From Frondihabitans sp. PhB188 (GTDB lineage Bacteria > Actinomycetota > Actinomycetes > Actinomycetales > Microbacteriaceae): a DNA stretch of 64,000 nucleotides. A program made the position numbers and the translations under genes. Within the stretch, counting starts at the first letter, position 1; every line of letters begins with the position of its first letter. Positions 26,547 to 36,901 of the stretch are shown here, piece after piece. The notes beneath the pieces are model-generated. The model did not search any database, was not told where the DNA came from, and was given only the letters and a program-made list of their open reading frames with translations. The DNA lies in NCBI RefSeq assembly GCF_003752365.1, contig NZ_RJUO01000002.1:558001-622000 (forward strand), read 5' to 3'.

Positions 26547-26582
26547 AGGCGCCTAGCCATCGGGGGAAATGACTAGGCGCCT
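26547..26582. terminator. Terminator after CtaG-like gene
   Basis: AGGCGCCTAG (26547-26556) pairs with CTAGGCGCCT (26573-26582) around a 16-base loop, followed by TCAGG. It isolates the CtaG-like gene from purS. Confidence 0.65.
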
Positions 26583-26784
26583 TCAGGCTGGAAGCGGATC
26601 AGATAGCTTCACAGCAAGTGCCGGAGGACTTCGAAGGCCCGATCACAAGACCTCGTCGCTTCCGACAACAACTACTCTGCCGGTCGGTCATAAGAGCGCG
26701 CTGACAGGAGCCTTGGCTTCTGCCGCCAAACGCAGAACTTGTAGACTCGAACGGTCCTGCCCCCCTTCCTTCAGGAGACATCTG
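26583..26784 (+). promoter_or_regulatory. purS upstream region
   Basis: This 200-base gap precedes the purSQL operon. TAGACT at 26742-26747 is the likely -10 box, giving a leader of about 30-35 bases ending in a CAGGAGA ribosome site. Just upstream, TTCTGC and GCAGAA form a small inverted repeat with an 8-base spacer (about 26718-26737). No PurR box or riboswitch could be recognised in the rest. Confidence 0.35.
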
Positions 26785-27045
26785 GTGCCCACGATCGTCG
26801 TCGAAGTCATGCCCAAGGCCGAACTGCTCGACCCCCAGGGCAAGGCCGTCACCGGCGCCCTCTCGCGCATGGGCCGTCAGGGTTACCACGAGGTGCGCAT
26901 CGGCAAGCGATTCGAGCTCACCGTCGACCACGTCGACGACGCCGTCCTCGCCGAGGTCAAGGAGCTCGCCGACGACGTCTTCTCGAACTCGGTCATCGAA
27001 GACGTGGTGAGCATCACCGTCCTCGACAACACCGTCAGCGCCTGA
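26785..27045 (+). CDS. purS: Phosphoribosylformylglycinamidine synthase subunit PurS
   Basis: The 86-residue PurS bridges the glutaminase PurQ and synthetase PurL in the bacterial FGAM synthase complex. It contains [30 protein letters not shown] and the C-terminal [12 protein letters not shown]. Start GTG at 26785 has CAGGAGA upstream. The stop overlaps the purQ ATG as TGATG. Confidence 0.96.
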   Translation: MPTIVVEVMPKAELLDPQGKAVTGALSRMGRQGYHEVRIGKRFELTVDHVDDAVLAEVKELADDVFSNSVIEDVVSITVLDNTVSA

Positions 27046-27736
27046 TGCGGATCGGCGTAGTCACCTTCCCGGGGTCGCTCGACGACCGCGACGCGCAGCG
27101 CGCCGTCCGCCTCGCCGGCGGCGAGCCCGTCGCCCTCTGGCACGGCTCGCACGACCTCGACGGCGTCGAGGCCATCATCCTTCCCGGCGGCTTCAGCTAC
27201 GGCGACTACCTCCGCGCCGGAGCGATCGCCAGCCTGTCGCCGATCATGACCGAGGTCGTCGACGCCGCGAACAAGGGCATGCCCGTGCTCGGCATCTGCA
27301 ACGGATTCCAGATGCTCGCCGAGGCGCGCCTCATCCCCGGCGCCCACACGCGCAACGCGCACCAGCAGTTCATCCGCCGCGACCAGCGGCTCCGCGTCGA
27401 GAACGCCGCCACCGATTGGACCACCGGCTTCACGCAGGGCCAGGAGATCACGATCCCGCTGAAGAACGCCGACGGCCGCTTCATCGCCGACGACGAGACC
27501 ATCAAGCGCATCGAGGGCGAGGGCCAGGTCGCCTTCCGCTACGTGGGAGTCAACCCGAACGGCTCGTTCGACGACATCGCCGGCGTCTCCAACGAGCGCG
27601 GCAACGTCGTCGGGCTCATGCCGCACCCCGAGCACGCCACCGAGCCCGGCTTCGGCCCCGACACCCCGGCCGCGATGTCGTCCGGCGTCGACGGCCTCAC
27701 CTTCTTCACCTCCGTCATCCAGAAGGCGCTCGTCAA

Positions 27737-27740
<4 letters not shown>
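27045..27740 (+). CDS. purQ: Phosphoribosylformylglycinamidine synthase, glutaminase subunit
   Basis: PurQ (231 residues) hydrolyses glutamine to supply ammonia to PurL. It is a class I amidotransferase: nucleophile cysteine 85 in LGICNGFQM, and the His/Glu pair in [10 protein letters not shown] near residue 195. The N-terminus [20 protein letters not shown] is standard. Its stop overlaps purL ATG (ATGA). Confidence 0.97.
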
Positions 27741-30064
<2,324 letters not shown>

Positions 30065-30113
30065 CTGGCGGCGGGCGCGGCCCCGCCGGCCCCGCCCTGC
30101 CGCGGTCGCCCTG

Positions 30114-30388
30114 CCGCGCTCGCCCAGAACGGGGCACCCCGCAGGTGGCACCGTCAAGCCCCGACCGCGAGATGGCCCTCCACGTCGCCTACGCCCCGCC
30201 CACCCGACGGCGGCGGCCATCTCGCCAACACGCGGCCCTCTTCCCCAGATCGGGCCCACTCGACACCGCGCTCGCCCAGGACAGGGCACCCCGCGGGCGG
30301 CACCGTCAAGCACGACCGCGAGATGGCCCTCGGCGTCGCCCACGGCCCGCCGACCCGACAGTGACGGCCACCTCGCCGAGCACCCCCG
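30114..30388. repeat. Two imperfect REP-like units in tandem downstream of purL
   Basis: The 381-base gap between purL and the lactonase gene holds two copies of a unit about 120 bases long, with a 152-base period (starting at 30114 and 30266 with CCGCGCTCGCCC). Each unit has an internal inverted repeat: GCGAGATGGCC (30167-30177) with GGCCATCTCGC (30215-30225) in the first, and GCGAGATGGCC (30318-30328) with GGCCACCTCGC (30366-30376, one mismatch) in the second. The units also share GGGCACCCCGC and GGCACCGTCAAGC. They have no coding potential I trust and no flanking transposase. Confidence 0.7.
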
Positions 30389-30445
30389 CAGCGCGCGCCC
30401 ACACCGGACCAGTCGCGAGCGTCGACTCCGGCGCCGGCGCCGGCG

Positions 30446-31456
30446 CTACGCGAACACGACGCAGGACGGGCTGCCGAGCTCGATCTGGAGCTCGGGCGCA
30501 CCCGGAACGCCGTCGGCGCCGATCGGCAGCACGGCGACGGTGTGCGACAGCTGGTTCGCGACGTAGAGGCGACCCCCCTCGATGGCGAAGTGGCGCGGCC
30601 AGTGGCCTCCCGCGGGGACCTCGGCGGTGACGGCCAGGCGGCCGTCGGCACCGGGTGCGAAGACGGTGATCGTGTCGCGCCCGCGGACCGCCGCGTACAC
30701 GTACCCGTCCGAGACGGCGACGTGCGACAGCAGCACCTCGTCGCTGGCGAAGGAGAGTCGCGCGTCGTAGGCGGCGACGGAGTAGTCGACGCCGAACGAC
30801 CCCGACTCGGTGCGCGACAGCACGTGGAGGCGGCCGTCGAGCTCGCCGGTGATGAGCAGCTTGTCTCCGAGCCACGCGAAGTGCCGCGGGCCCGAGCCGG
30901 ACGGCAGGGCCGACGACCCGATGAACGACGGCTCGAGGGTGACGGGGTCGACGCGCACCTCGTAGATGCGGTCGGAGCCGAGGTCGCTGACCAGCACCGT
31001 GCCCTCAGGGGTGGGCATCACGTTGTGCGCGTGCGGGCCGTCCTGGCGGTCGAGCACCGGCCCGCGGCCGATGGGAAGCGGCAGCACGCGCGTGACACGC
31101 GCCGGGTCGGACGCATCGGCCGCCAGCACGCCGAACGTGCCGGCCGTGTAGTTGGCGACGACGAGAGCGCCGGAGGCCGGGTCGAGCACGAGGTGGCACG
31201 GCGCCGTGCCACCGGAAGCCGCGACCGAGGCCGCGACGAGGCTGCCGGCGCTGATCGTGTACGAGACGACGCGCCCTTCGACGGTCTCGGACGCCGCGTG
31301 GAGCGCGCCCTCGGTGACTGCGAGGAAGGTCGGGTCGTCGGCCTGGACGACCTGCATCGCCCGCCATCCGCTGTCGCCGGACCCTTCGAAGACGGTGATG
31401 CCCTCGCCCGTCCCGCCGCTGGAGGCCGTGTAGCCCCCGACGTACATCCGCGTCAC
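30446..31456 (-). CDS. Lactonase family protein (6-phosphogluconolactonase-like beta-propeller)
   Basis: The 336-residue protein is a seven-bladed propeller lactonase of the Pgl/YkgB family. Blade motifs are visible as YVGGYTASSGG at the start, PCHLVLDPASGALVVANY, GPHAHNVMPTPEG, GPRHFAWLGDKLLITGE and WPRHFAIEGGRLYVANQ. Such enzymes hydrolyse 6-phosphogluconolactone or other sugar lactones. There is no signal peptide. GTG at 31456 overlaps the chorismate mutase stop (GTGA), so the two genes are co-translated although their pathways differ. Confidence 0.85.
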   Translation of the reverse strand: MTRMYVGGYTASSGGTGEGITVFEGSGDSGWRAMQVVQADDPTFLAVTEGALHAASETVEGRVVSYTISAGSLVAASVAASGGTAPCHLVLDPASGALVVANYTAGTFGVLAADASDPARVTRVLPLPIGRGPVLDRQDGPHAHNVMPTPEGTVLVSDLGSDRIYEVRVDPVTLEPSFIGSSALPSGSGPRHFAWLGDKLLITGELDGRLHVLSRTESGSFGVDYSVAAYDARLSFASDEVLLSHVAVSDGYVYAAVRGRDTITVFAPGADGRLAVTAEVPAGGHWPRHFAIEGGRLYVANQLSHTVAVLPIGADGVPGAPELQIELGSPSCVVFA

Positions 31457-31770
31457 GAGCCGACCTCGTCGCCCGCCGCGATGCGCTCGTGGTGGTGGAT
31501 GACCTCCGAGACGATGAACCCGAGGAACTTCTCCGTGAAGTCGGGGTCGAGGTGCGAGTCGACGGCCAAGGCGCGGAGCCGCTGGATCTGCACCTTCTCA
31601 CGATCCGGGTCGCTCGCCGGCATGCCGGCCTCGGCCTTGAGCACGCCCACCGACTGCGTGAACTTGAACCTCTCGGCCAGCAGGTGCACGAGGGCGGCGT
31701 CGATGTTGTCGATGCTCTCGCGGATCGAATGGAGGCGCGCGACGGCGGCCGAGGGAGTCGTGTCAGACAT
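31453..31770 (-). CDS. Chorismate mutase, AroQ type
   Basis: The 105-residue all-helical protein fits the AroQ family that converts chorismate to prephenate. It contains the first-helix pattern IRESIDNIDAALVHLLAERF, then FTQSVGVLKAEAGMPASDPD, EKVQIQRLRALA and FTEKFLGFIVSEVIHHHERI. A TAAAGT -10 box lies six bases before ATG at 31770, so the message is probably leaderless. It heads a two-gene unit with the lactonase. Confidence 0.85.
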   Translation of the reverse strand: MSDTTPSAAVARLHSIRESIDNIDAALVHLLAERFKFTQSVGVLKAEAGMPASDPDREKVQIQRLRALAVDSHLDPDFTEKFLGFIVSEVIHHHERIAAGDEVGS

Positions 31771-31776
31771 GACTCG

Positions 31777-31782
31777 ACTTTA
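31777..31782 (-). promoter_or_regulatory. -10 box of chorismate mutase gene
   Basis: TAAAGT on the minus strand is six bases before ATG at 31770; leaderless start predicted. Confidence 0.5.
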
Positions 31783-31935
31783 TCGGCTCGCAGAAACCGC
31801 CAGGCCGGATGATCCGACGCACCGCCGACGCGGCGGGGGAACCCCCAGCTAAGGGGAATGGCCCCGAGACGCCGGCACGCCTAGTCTTCGAAGAGCACGA
31901 CGCTCCAGCACGACGCCACGGAAGGCACCCACCTC

Positions 31936-32715
31936 ATGGAACTCGCTACGGCCGATCCGGCGACCCCGATGACGAGAACGCGGCCCGCCCCGGGGGTGCT
32001 TCCGCTGCGGTTCCGAGTTCCTGCGTCCTGGCCCGAGCCCAGCCCCGACTGGGTCGCGGCGAACCAGGGCTGGACGCCTCCGCTCGGCTGGACGCCGGTG
32101 GTTGGCCTCCTCGAGGCTCCACGGGGCTGGTCGTTCTGGGAGCGTGACGCCGTGGGCTGGGAACGCCTGGCCGGGCCGCACCGGACCCAGGCCGTGCGCG
32201 GCATCGTGGTCGGCGCCATCGTCTTTCTCGTGGGGGTACTGCTCCTGACGCTTCACAGCGACCGCGACGGGGCCCTGGCTGTGCTGTTCTGGGGCGCAAC
32301 ACTCTTCGGGCCCATCGACCTGGCGCGGAACGCCGGCGACCTGATTCGCACGCCGCAGTCGGTGCTCCGCACGGCCCGGGCAACGGCGGCCCGCGTCGGC
32401 GCCGACATCGACGAGCTCGCCTACGCCGAGATCCCGGCGGGCGAACGGCCGGGCGCTGACGAGTTCGTGGCGCGGCGCGTGGTCGAGGCCTGGTCGTTCG
32501 ACGGCACCTGGCCGGCGAGCCAACGCCACGCGGTCTCGTTCGAGGTCCGCGAGACCCGCCTCTCGCGCGGCCGCCGGATCGGAACGATGGTGCTCGCCGG
32601 TGCCGCCGCAGCGCTGCTCATCTTCGTCCTCGCCTGGAGCGCGACAGCGGGCGGCCGCGGCAGCGGGGCTCTCACCCCGACCGCCGAGCGACCGCCCGCA
32701 CACGCCCAGCTCTGA
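31936..32715 (+). CDS. Membrane protein with cytoplasmic N-terminal Trp-rich segment, unknown
   Basis: A 259-residue protein. The first 80 residues contain VPASWPEPSPDWVAANQG and a second tryptophan-rich run (GWTPPLGWTPVV, RGWSFWERDAVGW), resembling short C-terminal-type tandem W motifs seen in actinobacterial membrane proteins. Two helices follow at about 87-125 (VRGIVVGAIVFLVGVLLL and a second) and one near 215-235. The family is not recognised. ATG at 31936 follows GGAAGG. A TAGTCT box near 31889 could be the -10 element. The GTTCCTGCG word occurs in the coding part at 32017. Confidence 0.6.
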   Translation: MELATADPATPMTRTRPAPGVLPLRFRVPASWPEPSPDWVAANQGWTPPLGWTPVVGLLEAPRGWSFWERDAVGWERLAGPHRTQAVRGIVVGAIVFLVGVLLLTLHSDRDGALAVLFWGATLFGPIDLARNAGDLIRTPQSVLRTARATAARVGADIDELAYAEIPAGERPGADEFVARRVVEAWSFDGTWPASQRHAVSFEVRETRLSRGRRIGTMVLAGAAAALLIFVLAWSATAGGRGSGALTPTAERPPAHAQL

Positions 32716-32734
32716 GAGGCCGGGCAGCCGACCT

Positions 32735-33160
32735 CTAGTCGACCAGCGTGATCGTCACCTCGACGTTGCCGCGGGTGGCGTTCGAGTACGGGCACACGTG
32801 GTGGGCGGCGTCGGCGAGCTCCTGGCGGTTCTCCGGCGCGACATTCGGCGTGTAGACGTCGAGCTCGACGGCGAGGCCGTAGCCGCCCTCTCCGTTCGCG
32901 CCGATGCCGACGCTGGCCGAGACCGAGGCGTCTGTGGTGTCGAAGCCCTTCGCCTTGCCGACGCCATGGAGGGCGCTCAGGAAGCAGGCCGAGTAGCCCG
33001 CGGCGAACAGCTGCTCGGGGTTGGTGCCGTCACCCGAGCCGCCCATCTCCTTGGGGGGCCGGGTGTCGAGGTCGAGCCGGTCGTCTTCGCTGCGGACGTG
33101 GCCGTCGCGGCCGCCTCCGGTTGCGTGGGCGATGGCGGTGTAGGCGATCTCAAGTGTCAT
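32735..33160 (-). CDS. Ohr/OsmC-family organic hydroperoxide reductase
   Basis: The 141-residue protein is an Ohr-type peroxidase that reduces organic hydroperoxides with two cysteines. They are Cys59 in AAGYSACFLSAL and Cys123 in HHVCPYSNATRGN, the standard Ohr spacing. RPPKEMGGSGDGTNPEQLFA is the conserved loop before the first. ATG at 33160 is the natural start. It follows purA on the same strand with a 71-base gap that contains CGACACCC and GGGTGTCG as distant inverted arms; no OhrR regulator is adjacent. Confidence 0.9.
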   Translation of the reverse strand: MTLEIAYTAIAHATGGGRDGHVRSEDDRLDLDTRPPKEMGGSGDGTNPEQLFAAGYSACFLSALHGVGKAKGFDTTDASVSASVGIGANGEGGYGLAVELDVYTPNVAPENRQELADAAHHVCPYSNATRGNVEVTITLVD

Positions 33161-33231
33161 GATGCAACACGACACCCTCCGCCTGTGCGCGACCTGTCCA
33201 AACGCTGAGAACGGGTGCGCGACGGGTGTCG

Positions 33232-34518
33232 TCAGCTCAGCAGGTCGTGCCGCTCGACGATCTCATCGCGGCCGGGGCCGACGCCGATCGCCGAGATGCG
33301 GGCGCCGCTCATCTTCTCGACGGCGAGGATGTAGTCCTGGGCGTTCTTCGGCAGGTCGTCGAAGGTGCGGGCGCCGGTGATGTCTTCGGTCCAGCCCGGG
33401 AACTCCTCGTAGATCGGCACGGCGTGGTGGAAGTCGGACTGCGACACCGGCATCTCGTCGAAGCGCACCCCGTCGACGTCGTAGGCGACGCACACCGGAA
33501 TCGTCTCGAGGCCGGTGAGCACGTCGAGCTTCGTCAGCACGAAGTCGGTCACGCCGTTGATCCGCGCCGAGTAGCGGGCGATCGGGGCGTCGTACCAGCC
33601 GCAGCGGCGCGGGCGGCCGGTCGTGGTGCCGAACTCGAAGCCGTTGGCGCGCAGGAACTCGCCCGACGCATCGAACAGCTCGGTCGGGAAGGGGCCTGCC
33701 CCGACCCGTGTGGTGTACGCCTTGACGATGCCGATGACCCGCGCGATGCGGCCGGGGCCGATGCCCGAGCCCGTGGCGGCTCCGCCCGCGGTCGACGACG
33801 ACGACGTGACGAAGGGGTAGGTGCCGTGGTCGACGTCGAGCATCGTGGCCTGGCCGGCCTCGAACAGCACGGTCTTGCCCTCTTCGAGCGCGGTGTGGAG
33901 CTCGAGCGCGGTGTCGGCGACCATCGGGCGGAGGCGCTCGGCGTAGCTGAGGAGCGTCTCGACGACCTCGTCGGCGCTGATCGCGCGGCGGTTGTAGATC
34001 TTGACCAGCAGGTGGTTCTTCTGGTCGAGAGCGGCCTCGACCTTCTGGCGCAGGATGTTCTCGTCGAAGAGGTCTTGCACCCGGAGGCCGACGCGGTTGA
34101 TCTTGTCGGCGTAGGCCGGCCCGATGCCGCGGCCGGTGGTGCCGATCGACCGCGAGCCCAGGAATCGCTCGGTGACCTTGTCGAGAGTGCGGTGGTAGTG
34201 CGTGATGAGGTGCGCGTTGGCGCTGACCTTGAGCTTCGAGACGTCGACGCCTCGGGCGATCAGCGCGTCGAGCTCGTCGAACAGCACCTCGATGTCGATG
34301 ACGACGCCGTTGCCGATCACCGGGGTCACTCCCTCGGTGAGGATGCCCGAGGGGAGCAGGTGGAGGGCGTACTTCTGGTTGCCGATGACGACCGTGTGGC
34401 CCGCGTTGTTGCCGCCGTTGAACTTGACGACGTAGTCGATGCGGCTGCCGAGCAGATCGGTGGCCTTGCCTTTGCCTTCGTCGCCCCACTGGGCTCCGAT
34501 GATCACGATGGCGGGCAT
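33232..34518 (-). CDS. purA: Adenylosuccinate synthetase
   Basis: PurA (428 residues) makes adenylosuccinate from IMP, aspartate and GTP, the first step from IMP to AMP. The N-terminus [20 protein letters not shown] carries the GDEGKGK loop. [10 protein letters not shown] contains the catalytic histidine (about 41), and [14 protein letters not shown] and [16 protein letters not shown] are standard. The start is ATG at 34518 after GAGGAG. A TAGACT -10 box on the minus strand (34568-34573) gives a leader of about 45 bases. Confidence 0.97.
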   Translation of the reverse strand: MPAIVIIGAQWGDEGKGKATDLLGSRIDYVVKFNGGNNAGHTVVIGNQKYALHLLPSGILTEGVTPVIGNGVVIDIEVLFDELDALIARGVDVSKLKVSANAHLITHYHRTLDKVTERFLGSRSIGTTGRGIGPAYADKINRVGLRVQDLFDENILRQKVEAALDQKNHLLVKIYNRRAISADEVVETLLSYAERLRPMVADTALELHTALEEGKTVLFEAGQATMLDVDHGTYPFVTSSSSTAGGAATGSGIGPGRIARVIGIVKAYTTRVGAGPFPTELFDASGEFLRANGFEFGTTTGRPRRCGWYDAPIARYSARINGVTDFVLTKLDVLTGLETIPVCVAYDVDGVRFDEMPVSQSDFHHAVPIYEEFPGWTEDITGARTFDDLPKNAQDYILAVEKMSGARISAIGVGPGRDEIVERHDLLS

Positions 34519-34591
34519 TGGGTGCTCCTCGCTTCGGGGGAATGCACCCGTGCGCAGGTGCACCTAAGTCTACAGACGCCTGCCGTCGGGG

Positions 34592-34654
34592 TGCCGAATG
34601 CGCGGTTTCCGCACCGGAAGCGCACTTCCGGAAGCAGAGACCGCGCACTCGGCA
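34592..34654. repeat. 63-base near-perfect palindrome between copC and purA
   Basis: The segment folds into one long hairpin. TGCCGA (34592-34597) pairs with TCGGCA (34649-34654), TGCGCGGT (34599-34606) with ACCGCGCA (34640-34647), and CCGGAAG (34614-34620) with CTTCCGG (34625-34631), with loop CGCA and only a few mismatches between. It could terminate the copper operon (7 bases after the copC stop, which reads toward it) or be a REP-like element. It lacks a T-tract. Confidence 0.65.
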
Positions 34655-34660
34655 GAGCTG

Positions 34661-35293
34661 TTACTGCGCGGGCGGGCCGCCGGCCGGGCCCTTGCGCGAC
34701 CGGGTCAGCACGACGACCACAGCGACGAGGGCGACGAGGATGATGCCGCCCCCGACGCCGAGGGCGACGGGGAGGGCGGACGTTCCTGCGCCCTCCTCAG
34801 CTCCCGAGGAGGACGCCGACGCGCCGACTCCTGACGTGGGCTGGTCGCCGCAGGTCGGGCGCGAGGCCCTCCCGGCGGCGGCATCCACATCGGCGGGCCT
34901 GTCGTAGGTGAACCCGATCGAGTCCGAGACGGTGTGCCCGTCGGCCGAGACGACCTGCCAGGTGACCGTGTACCTGCCCGAGTCGCCGAGAGCGACGGGC
35001 ACCGTCACGTCGGTGTCGGCGATCGCCGGGCAGCCCGACTCGAAGTGCCTGCCGGCCGACGAGGTCACCTCGACGACGTTCGACGAGCCGTCGCCCGACA
35101 GGTCGAGCACGCGGTCGTTGAAGGTGAGCACGACCTGGTCGAGCTTCTCGGACTGCGTCGACCCGTCGGCCGGAGTCGAGCTGACCAGGTAGTCGTGGGC
35201 GCTCGCGCTGACGGCCGGGGCCACCGCCAGCACCGCGGCGGCAGCTGTGACCGACGCCGCGACCGCGATGCGCCGGAGTGCTGACGGGGCCAC
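34661..35293 (-). CDS. copC: CopC-domain copper resistance protein, membrane-anchored
   Basis: A 210-residue exported protein. It has a signal peptide (about 1-33, cleavage near SASAHDYLV), giving a mature N-terminus starting with the histidine of the CopC copper site. The CopC beta-barrel follows, with DQVVLTFNDRVLDL and VVSADGHTVSDSIGFTY (a second histidine in DGH). A Ser/Ala linker leads to a C-terminal membrane helix (about 178-200) and a short basic tail. It begins GTG at 35293, three bases after the YcnI-like stop. It likely binds copper at the outer face of the membrane and hands it to CopD/CtaG proteins. Confidence 0.92.
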   Translation of the reverse strand: MAPSALRRIAVAASVTAAAAVLAVAPAVSASAHDYLVSSTPADGSTQSEKLDQVVLTFNDRVLDLSGDGSSNVVEVTSSAGRHFESGCPAIADTDVTVPVALGDSGRYTVTWQVVSADGHTVSDSIGFTYDRPADVDAAAGRASRPTCGDQPTSGVGASASSSGAEEGAGTSALPVALGVGGGIILVALVAVVVVLTRSRKGPAGGPPAQ

Positions 35294-35296
35294 GCG

Positions 35297-36070
35297 CTAG
35301 TCCGCCGATCCGGTGGTGGGGGCCGATCCGCCTGCCGGGCGAGCCGCGCCTGCACCCCGACCGCTGCGGACGTAGGCCAGGACCGCCACGGCCAGGGCGA
35401 TGATCCCGAGTCCGAGACCGCCGATGCCGAGGCCCAGACCGAGACCGCTGTCGCCGTCGCCGCTCGTACCGGTCGCCGCGGCCTCGCTCGTCGCCGTGTC
35501 GGACGCCGCACCGTGGTGATCGGCCGCCGCCTCGGTGATGGCGAGCACGGGTGCCGGGTGCTCGGGCTCCTCGCCCGACGCCGGAGTCGCCTCGTTCCAC
35601 TTCACGACGCTGCCGTCGCTGTAGGTCTGCGTCGTCGGCAGTTCGACCGAGGCGACATCGGGCACGGCTCCCGCCGAGACGGTGAACAGCTGGAACTCGC
35701 CCGGAGCGATGCCCTCCGCAGTGGAGTCGGCGGTCCACACCACCTTCGTCACCGCCTTCGTGATCTCGCCGTCGTCGGTCGAGACCGGCTTCGACAGCGT
35801 GCCGGTGACGACGTCGGCCTTCCAGCCGGCGATCGGCTGGTACGAGACCGAGGTGAACGGGTGGTCGGTCGGGAAGGCGACCTCGACCTTGACGGTCGAC
35901 GCGGTCGCCGACTCGGTCGGGACCTTGAACTGGAGGGTGGAGTACGAGCCGGGCGCGACGTCGTCGCCCTCGACGTGCACGTGGGCGGACGCCGCGAGGG
36001 GTGCGGCCAGGACGAGTGCGCCGGCGAGCGGGAGGATGAGCGCCGCGCGGCGCAGGGGGAAGGAGGGCAT
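35297..36070 (-). CDS. YcnI-like (DUF1775) exported copper-binding protein
   Basis: The 257-residue protein has a signal peptide (MPSFPLRRAALILPLAGALV) ending before AHVHVEGDDVAPGSYSTLQ. The mature N-terminal histidine and the following His of HVH are the copper-binding feature of YcnI. The DUF1775 domain runs to about 165, followed by a linker and a membrane helix near 220-242. It sits immediately upstream of copC with three bases between, as in ycnI-copC-copD groups of other Gram-positives. ATG at 36070 has only a weak ribosome site. Confidence 0.88.
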   Translation of the reverse strand: MPSFPLRRAALILPLAGALVLAAPLAASAHVHVEGDDVAPGSYSTLQFKVPTESATASTVKVEVAFPTDHPFTSVSYQPIAGWKADVVTGTLSKPVSTDDGEITKAVTKVVWTADSTAEGIAPGEFQLFTVSAGAVPDVASVELPTTQTYSDGSVVKWNEATPASGEEPEHPAPVLAITEAAADHHGAASDTATSEAAATGTSGDGDSGLGLGLGIGGLGLGIIALAVAVLAYVRSGRGAGAARPAGGSAPTTGSAD

Positions 36071-36252
36071 GCGTTGAGGTGTCTCTCGTGAGGGTGCGCG
36101 CGCAGGATCGCCGAGCGGGTGCCGGTCGGCGCCCGTGAAGGGATCGGCGGGTGGCGGTCGGTGTCGGCGCGCCTCCGGAGAGGGGCCGGACACGACGAGA
36201 GCCCGCCCATCGAGCGGCGGTGCGCGCGCGAGAAAGGGGAAGGAGGTCGGAG

Positions 36253-36891
36253 TCAGGCGCCGAGCGGCGGGCCCCGATGCGGACGAGAGGCAAGCAGGAC
36301 GTCGAGAGGGCGGCGGATGCCGCTGCGGTCGCCGACCGCTGCCGCGACGGAATGCGCGAGGACGGGCGGTGCTGCGACGAGCACGCGGACGACCACGGCC
36401 AGACGCGCGACGGCGAGACGCACGACGGTCAGCAGGGCCCGTTCTCCGTGCAGGAGCAGCAGCGTCGTGAGGACCGCGGCAGCGAGGTGGCCCGCCCACA
36501 TGCGGGCGTCGCTCATGCCCTCCATCGCGTGGACGGTCGAGCCGCCGAGGTCGGGGAGGGTGGCGGTGGCGCCGCCCGACATCACCATGCCGAGCATGCC
36601 CACGTGAGTTCCGGCGGCAGAAGCGGGAAGATCGGCGCCGAGGCTGAAGAGCAGGTGGAATACGACCTGGCTCAGCCCGACCGAGATCGCGAGCGGGACG
36701 ACCGAGACGGCGCGGGCGCTGAGCGCGATGCTGGCGAGGATCGCGAAGGCGAGCGCGAGCACGGTGCCGAGCACGCCCGGCTCCATTCCGCCGCCGGCCA
36801 CGTGCGAGAACGCGGCGATGGTGACCGACAGGGTCGCCACGACGAGGCCGCGCACAACGCGCAGCCCGCGCGAGGTCACCCGGACGGTCAT
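36253..36891 (-). CDS. Histidine/methionine-containing multi-helix membrane protein of the copper cluster
   Basis: The 212-residue protein has four or five predicted helices (about 13-30, 38-57, 61-82, 128-147 and a less clear later one). Several His and Met residues lie in or near the membrane (FSHVAGGGMEPG, GTHVGMLGMVMSG, VHAMEGMSDARMWAGH), which could bind copper. I cannot assign a family. ATG at 36891 is preceded seven bases upstream by TAGGCT, which overlaps the stop codon of the CopD-CtaG gene; this gene may therefore have its own leaderless promoter within the operon. Confidence 0.6.
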   Translation of the reverse strand: MTVRVTSRGLRVVRGLVVATLSVTIAAFSHVAGGGMEPGVLGTVLALAFAILASIALSARAVSVVPLAISVGLSQVVFHLLFSLGADLPASAAGTHVGMLGMVMSGGATATLPDLGGSTVHAMEGMSDARMWAGHLAAAVLTTLLLLHGERALLTVVRLAVARLAVVVRVLVAAPPVLAHSVAAAVGDRSGIRRPLDVLLASRPHRGPPLGA

Positions 36892-36901
36892 GCCGACGAG
36901 C

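Noticed and set aside
31825-31870. GGGGGAACCCCC and GGGGAATGGCCCC upstream of the 259-residue membrane protein, suggestive of a c-di-AMP (ydaO) riboswitch
   Set aside because: The conserved flanking helices and the GGGGTGAATC-type segment are missing, and the likely -10 box (TAGTCT) lies downstream of it, so it would not be transcribed.
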